A DNA stretch of 64,000 nucleotides from contig DASUWU010000039.1 of NCBI GenBank assembly GCA_036378315.1, positions 1 to 64,000 of the forward strand, read 5' to 3'. Source of the stretch: CALAED01 sp036378315 (lineage in GTDB: Bacteria; Actinomycetota; Actinomycetes; Streptosporangiales; Streptosporangiaceae). The notes beneath the pieces are model-generated. The model was given only the letters and a program-made list of their open reading frames with translations, ran no database searches and had not been told where the DNA came from. How positions within the stretch are numbered: position 1 is the first letter of the stretch; each line of letters starts with the position of its first letter. Both the position numbers and the translations under genes were made by a program. This document shows positions 60,332 to 64,000 of the stretch, piece by piece.

Positions 60332-60365
60332 CAGGCCCGCTAGCCAATAACCAGAAACTGGTAAT

Positions 60366-60980
60366 TTGTCTGCTCACTGCAATCAAGCGGCCCCGACCGC
60401 CCTCCCCGCCACCGCAGCAGGGCGACCTCGAGACCTGACACCGGTGATCCGCGCTGCGCAGTTGGGGAATGAGACCGCGTTCCGGGCGCTCTACCGGGAG
60501 ATGCAACCCCGGCTGCTGCGTTATCTGACCGCGCGGATCGGCACGGAGGCCGAGGACGTGGCATCGGAATGCTGGCTGCGCGTCGCCCGCGACCTCGACA
60601 CCTTCCGTGGTGACATCGACGACTTCTGGCTCTGGACCGTGACAATCGCCCGCTACCGGGCGATCGACCACCTGCGCCGCAAGGACCGGTTGCCGCTGGC
60701 CGACGTGCGGGTGGAAGACCTCACCGAACTGGCCGGGCCGGAGGACCCGGCGGCGCTCACCCTGGACCGGATCTCCACTGAGCGCACGCTCGCCCTTATC
60801 GGCACGTTGCCGCCCGACCAGGCGGAAGCCGTGCTGCTGCGCGTCGTGCTCGGCTTCGAGCCGGCCCGGGCCGCCCAGATCCTGGGCAAACGGCCCGGTG
60901 CCGTGCGCACGGCCGCCTACCGCGGTCTGCGTGCGCTGGCCCGCCGCTTCGAAACGCGGCGCGAGGCTCGGTACTACTAG
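60366..60980 (+). CDS. ECF RNA polymerase sigma factor
   Basis: A 204-aa ECF sigma factor. Region 2 reads VIRAAQLGNETAFRALYREMQPRLLRYLTARIGTEAEDVASECWLRVARDLDTF (about 27-80), with DDFWLWTVTIARYRAIDHLRRKDR; region 4 reads LPPDQAEAVLLRVVLGFEPARAAQILGKRPGAVRTAAYRGLRALARRF (about 143-190). It lacks the ECF42 extension. The TTG at 60366 is the longest start and has no ribosome site; GTG at 60444 (residue 27) is the main alternative. There is no anti-sigma gene next to it. Downstream, convergent genes encode a GTPase and a GAP1-like protein. Confidence 0.85.
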   Translation: MSAHCNQAAPTALPATAAGRPRDLTPVIRAAQLGNETAFRALYREMQPRLLRYLTARIGTEAEDVASECWLRVARDLDTFRGDIDDFWLWTVTIARYRAIDHLRRKDRLPLADVRVEDLTELAGPEDPAALTLDRISTERTLALIGTLPPDQAEAVLLRVVLGFEPARAAQILGKRPGAVRTAAYRGLRALARRFETRREARYY

Positions 60981-61027
60981 CGGGACGTCCGGTACTGGCG
61001 GGGCGCTCGGTAATGCGATCGCCCGCG

Positions 61028-62776
61028 TCAGGGCAGCAGCCGCAGCACCCACCACAGGCAGAGGCCGAGGGCGCCGATGTTGAGCGTCGAAAGGCCGGCG
61101 AGGATCGCCCAGCGGCCCGCCTGGTAGCCGGCCGGCACCAGCTCGGCCGGCCGGCCGCGCGCCGACCACTCGTCGCGCAGCGCGGCGGCGGGCACGTTCG
61201 GCTCGACCGCGTGCCGCGGGGTGTGACCGTTGAGCGGGAGCCCGGTGACCCAGCCGACCAGCTCGGCCACGGCGGCCGGGTCGGTGTCGAGGCCGGAGGC
61301 GAAGTACCTGACCTGCCCGGCTGCCTGGTCGAGCGTGCGGATCGTGTTGCCCATGCCGAGACCGCCCAGCCAGGCACGGACGTCGGGCGCGGCCTCAGCG
61401 CACAGCGCGCCTCCGATCGCGGTCCCGCGAACCAGGTCGGCCTTGGTGACCACCACCGCGATCCGTTTCTGGCGGCCCTGGTCGGGGCGCGAGCGCAGCT
61501 CGTTGAGCACCCGCTGCAGCGTGTCGGACGGATCCTCGTCGGAGGTGGCGGCCGCCTTGGCGACCCGCTCGCTCTCGTCCGCGTCCATGGCCCGCCGCAC
61601 CTCGGGCAGCGCGAACGGGTCGATCACGAAGAGCAGCGCCTCGCCGTGGTCGAGGTAGCGGAGCGACTCCACCTGGGTCGCGCCGGTGAAGTGCTCGCCC
61701 GCCGGGTCGAACACGTAGAGGATCCGCCGTCCGGGACCCGGCAGGTCGACGTCCACCATGGTGGCCAGCGGCAGCTCTGGCCCGGTCTTGGCCAGCTGCC
61801 CGCCGCGCCGGAACTCCCCGAGCGCGCCCGCGTACGCCTGGGCGTGCCGCGGCTCTACGAAGGCGACCCGGCCGCCCGCCGCGTGCGCGCGCCGGCTCAC
61901 CGCCCTGATGGCGAGGAACATGAAGGTGGTCTTGCCGGCCGCCGGGCCGCCGATGAACGGCAGCGGCTCGACCCGTACCCGGCCGATGCGTTCGGGGAGG
62001 CGGCCCGCGCAGTGCGGGCAGTAGGCGGTCAGCCGGTACCGGCCGAGCGGGATCGTCGTGGGCAGCCGTGCGCCGCACCGGCACACGTGCCGGAACGCGC
62101 CCCAGCGGTTGGGCGCGAGCCGCCGGTGCCGAGCGCCGCAGGACGGGCATTCGTACATCGGGAGCGCGATCTTCGCGTAGCAGAACGGGTGCGGGCAGGT
62201 CTGCAGGATCCGGCCGTACGCCATGAACACCCGCTCGACCGCGGCCAGCACCAGCGCGCCGGCGAGCCAGCCGGCCAGACCGACGGCGGCGACCACCGCG
62301 TACAGCAGGGCGAGGGCGGCGCCGAGCACGGCCACGGGGACGGCGGCCAGTACGATGCCGCCGCAGATCGCCAGCCACAGCGGGAAGGTGAAGAACCCCC
62401 ACACGCTGCCGAGCAGGGTGCGCGTGGTGGCGGTCAGCGCGCGCCGCGCCGCCCCGCGCACGCGCGGCACGGTCGTCCTGGCGATCGACCACCAGTCTCG
62501 CCACACCTGGCCCAGCAGGTAATGCCGGTAGGCGGGCTCGCCGCCCGCCTCCCGCGATCCGATCGGCGGGCTCGTCGGCGGGACCGCCACCGGTGCCGGA
62601 CCGTCCGCCCGGACGCCGGCCAGCGCCCGGCAGGCGTGCGCGTAGTAGAAACCCACCACCCAGAGGGCGGTCGCTGCCAGCGTGACCGAGAAGACCACCG
62701 GGAACACGACGGCGAAGCCGACGGCCATGACCACCAGCCAGACGATCACCACGAGCACCGCGGCCAGGAACGGCAT
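61028..62776 (-). CDS. DO-GTPase2-like membrane NTPase with zinc ribbons
   Basis: A 582-aa membrane protein. N-terminal membrane segments (1-48 and about 130-180) precede a cysteine-rich zone with C194/C199, C210/C213, C232/C234 and C253/C256, likely zinc ribbons. The NTPase core has Walker A GGPAAGKTTF (276-285), a G3-like FDPAGEHF and the G4-type TKAD in VVVTKADLV; a last hydrophobic helix (about 553-580) ends the protein. This plan matches the double-GTPase-2 (DO-GTPase2) family found in actinobacterial conflict-type gene clusters. GGAGG is 7 nt from the ATG; the gene upstream ends 2 nt before it. Probably a membrane GTPase switch controlled by the partner. Confidence 0.8.
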   Translation of the reverse strand: MPFLAAVLVVIVWLVVMAVGFAVVFPVVFSVTLAATALWVVGFYYAHACRALAGVRADGPAPVAVPPTSPPIGSREAGGEPAYRHYLLGQVWRDWWSIARTTVPRVRGAARRALTATTRTLLGSVWGFFTFPLWLAICGGIVLAAVPVAVLGAALALLYAVVAAVGLAGWLAGALVLAAVERVFMAYGRILQTCPHPFCYAKIALPMYECPSCGARHRRLAPNRWGAFRHVCRCGARLPTTIPLGRYRLTAYCPHCAGRLPERIGRVRVEPLPFIGGPAAGKTTFMFLAIRAVSRRAHAAGGRVAFVEPRHAQAYAGALGEFRRGGQLAKTGPELPLATMVDVDLPGPGRRILYVFDPAGEHFTGATQVESLRYLDHGEALLFVIDPFALPEVRRAMDADESERVAKAAATSDEDPSDTLQRVLNELRSRPDQGRQKRIAVVVTKADLVRGTAIGGALCAEAAPDVRAWLGGLGMGNTIRTLDQAAGQVRYFASGLDTDPAAVAELVGWVTGLPLNGHTPRHAVEPNVPAAALRDEWSARGRPAELVPAGYQAGRWAILAGLSTLNIGALGLCLWWVLRLLP

Positions 62777-62778
62777 GG

Positions 62779-64000
62779 TCAGCCTCCACGCCTGCGGAAC
62801 AGCCGGCGCCGATCAGGCCCGCGTCGTCCGGCCTCGTGGCGCAGCCGGTCGGCCAGCCGCGCTCTGGCCGGCTCGCCGAGCGCGGCCAGCAGCGACTCGG
62901 TGAACTCCGGGGGACGGCCCGCGAACCGCCGCGCGGCGCCGGCGAAAGCGGCGTCAAGCAGCGCCGGCGTGGCGGGCGCCGCGGCGACGTGGTTCAGCGA
63001 ACGAACGAGGTCCGGCACGTCGAGGGAGTGTAGGCCCGCGCGCATCACCGTGGCGTAGCCCATGACGACGTCGGCATCGGCGCGCAGGGCCGGCGGGCCG
63101 CCGTCGGGCCACGGCATCGCGCCCACGCGCTCGGCCAGCCGAACCAGCTCCGGCGTGCCGAGGTCTCCGCCGGCGGCGAACGCCCGCGACGGCAGCCCGG
63201 CCAGGGTCGGATAGCTGGACAGCGCGGTCGTCACGGAGTCCGGGCCCCAGGAGTCGAGCAGCGCCGCGCACTCCGCGACGGTGGGCGCCGCCCCCGACCA
63301 GAGCGAGTGGAGGGCGGCGTCGATCTCCTCGGCGGGCAGGCCAGGACGGTGGAGCGCGATCACCTCCCGGGTCGTCTCGACCCGGGAGACCCGCCGCCGC
63401 CGGCCCACTGAGCCCAGCACCCGCAGCGCCACCCGGGGGGTCGCGGACAGGTCGTGGCCGGCGACGAGGTCGCACACCGCGTCGGTGAGCAGCGCGGCCC
63501 GGCTGCCGGGCGTGGCCGCCTCGAGGCCGGTCAGGGCGCCGGCGATGAGATCATCGCGCAGCCGCGGCGGGGCCGCGTGGACGGCGGCGAGCAGATCGCC
63601 GCCGCCCGGCCCTGCGGTGGCCGCCGCTGCGGCGGCCACATCGGTGCCGCGCAACGGCACGTGGCAGCGTTCGGCGAGCGCGGCGATCGCCGCGATCTCG
63701 ATGAGGGTCGGCGCCGCGGCGACGGCGTCGCCGAAGGCCGGCGCGAGCTCGGCCCGCGACCGCGCGCCGCGCCGGCCGCGTGCGGGGTCCGACGCGGGGT
63801 CCGGCGCGGGGTCCGACGCGCCGGCCGGCAGGCGCGGGCGCAGGCCGGGGTCGGCCAGAGCCAGCAGGATGCACCGGACCGCGCAGCGTTCTGCCAGCTC
63901 GCCGGCCGCCGGGTCGCCCGCGGTGAGCTCGCACAGCGCGGCGGCAAGCTCGAAGCCGATCTTGGGCAGGGCCGGTGCCAGGTCGCGCCACACCCACGCC
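62779..64000 (-). CDS. Probable GAP1-type GTPase partner protein (partial, runs off window)
   Basis: At least 404 aa of an open frame whose start lies beyond the window end. It is all alpha-helical, rich in Ala, Arg and Leu, without enzymatic motifs (AELAPAFGDAVAAAPTLIEIAAIAALAERCHVPL, DAVCDLVAGHDLSATPRVALRVLGSVGRRRRVSRVETTREV). GTPase-associated protein 1 (GAP1) in related clusters has such a helical middle and C-terminal part right before a DO-GTPase2 gene. I infer that family from gene order and composition, not from a motif. A DPAPDPASDPARG direct repeat near the 5' side is at about 63771-63822. It is 2 nt from the GTPase gene. Confidence 0.5.
   Translation of the reverse strand, partial: AWVWRDLAPALPKIGFELAAALCELTAGDPAAGELAERCAVRCILLALADPGLRPRLPAGASDPAPDPASDPARGRRGARSRAELAPAFGDAVAAAPTLIEIAAIAALAERCHVPLRGTDVAAAAAATAGPGGGDLLAAVHAAPPRLRDDLIAGALTGLEAATPGSRAALLTDAVCDLVAGHDLSATPRVALRVLGSVGRRRRVSRVETTREVIALHRPGLPAEEIDAALHSLWSGAAPTVAECAALLDSWGPDSVTTALSSYPTLAGLPSRAFAAGGDLGTPELVRLAERVGAMPWPDGGPPALRADADVVMGYATVMRAGLHSLDVPDLVRSLNHVAAAPATPALLDAAFAGAARRFAGRPPEFTESLLAALGEPARARLADRLRHEAGRRGPDRRRLFRRRGG

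Noticed and set aside
60015..60365. A tRNA or attachment site in the low-GC gap
   Set aside because: No cloverleaf with a T-loop-like GTTCnA motif and no CCA-like 3' end was found by eye.

Overview
The window is very GC-rich (about 70% or more almost throughout), uses GTG starts freely, packs genes with 4-nt ATGA/GTGA overlaps, and carries families typical of filamentous Actinobacteria: a DUF574 methyltransferase, an ECF42 sigma factor with a DGPF partner, the SWIM/DUF5691/MoxR/DUF5682/VWA set, an OFA transporter with a small subunit, and a DO-GTPase2-like protein. The best guess is a large-genome soil actinomycete, perhaps Streptosporangiales; the genus is inference. No rRNA, tRNA, CRISPR array, integrase or transposase was seen.

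Layout. 1-661: the end of an SbcC-type nuclease ATPase. 0.75-4.2 kb: a secreted arabinan-degrading pair (GH43 endo-arabinanase, GH54/CBM42 arabinofuranosidase) behind a promoter with two palindromic operator candidates, plus a secreted jelly-roll protein. 4.4-6.0 kb: DGPF protein and ECF42 sigma factor. 6.1-10.0 kb: three genes overlapping by 4 nt (ATP-grasp, MFS, ATP-grasp), likely to make and export a small amide- or peptide-type metabolite. 10.2-17.0 kb: DUF574 methyltransferase, orphan GroES, large GH15 glucodextranase-like enzyme, sugar-nucleotide epimerase and an SDR. 17.1-18.9 kb: OFA-family MFS transporter with a 45-aa partner and a strong terminator. 19.0-19.6 kb: RibD/DHFR-like protein.

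19.7-27.4 kb: a five-gene operon (SWIM zinc finger, DUF5691, MoxR-type AAA+ ATPase, DUF5682, VWA) that looks like an ATP-driven chaperone or conflict system; its DUF5682 member carries a pair of GxxH motifs like TraB/Tiki proteins. 27.4-31.5 kb: CDF metal exporter, diacylglycerol-kinase-like enzyme, M50-like membrane protease, unknown membrane-anchored protein. 31.5-35.1 kb: an acyl-CoA block (racemase/CoA-transferase, acyl-CoA dehydrogenase, thiolase). 35.3-43.1 kb: GT39-like glycosyltransferase, multicopper oxidase with a CsoR-like site, Gfo/Idh oxidoreductase, secreted hydrolase, branched-chain-type ABC binding protein, phosphotriesterase-family lactonase. 43.3-46.4 kb: a LacI regulator divergent from maleylacetate reductase and hydroxyquinol 1,2-dioxygenase (lower hydroxyquinol pathway), with two matching operator candidates around a good promoter. 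46.5-49.5 kb: an overlapping pseudouridine-catabolism operon (glycosidase, PfkB kinase, aldo-keto reductase).

49.6-58.2 kb is the most unusual part: next to a divergent PASTA protein lies a compact siphovirus-type tail module (small neck-type protein, tail terminator, tail tube, frameshifted tail-assembly chaperone pair, tape measure, distal tail protein, two tandem fibre/receptor-binding paralogs, Gp37/Tal-like protein, 59-aa protein) with no head, portal, terminase, integrase or lysis genes. It looks like a domesticated non-contractile tail particle (F-type tailocin-like) or a strongly reduced prophage. 58.3-64.0 kb: lipoprotein, a lower-GC island with a SUKH (SMI1/KNR4) immunity-type protein, an ECF sigma factor, and a DO-GTPase2-like membrane GTPase beside a probable GAP1-type partner that runs off the window.
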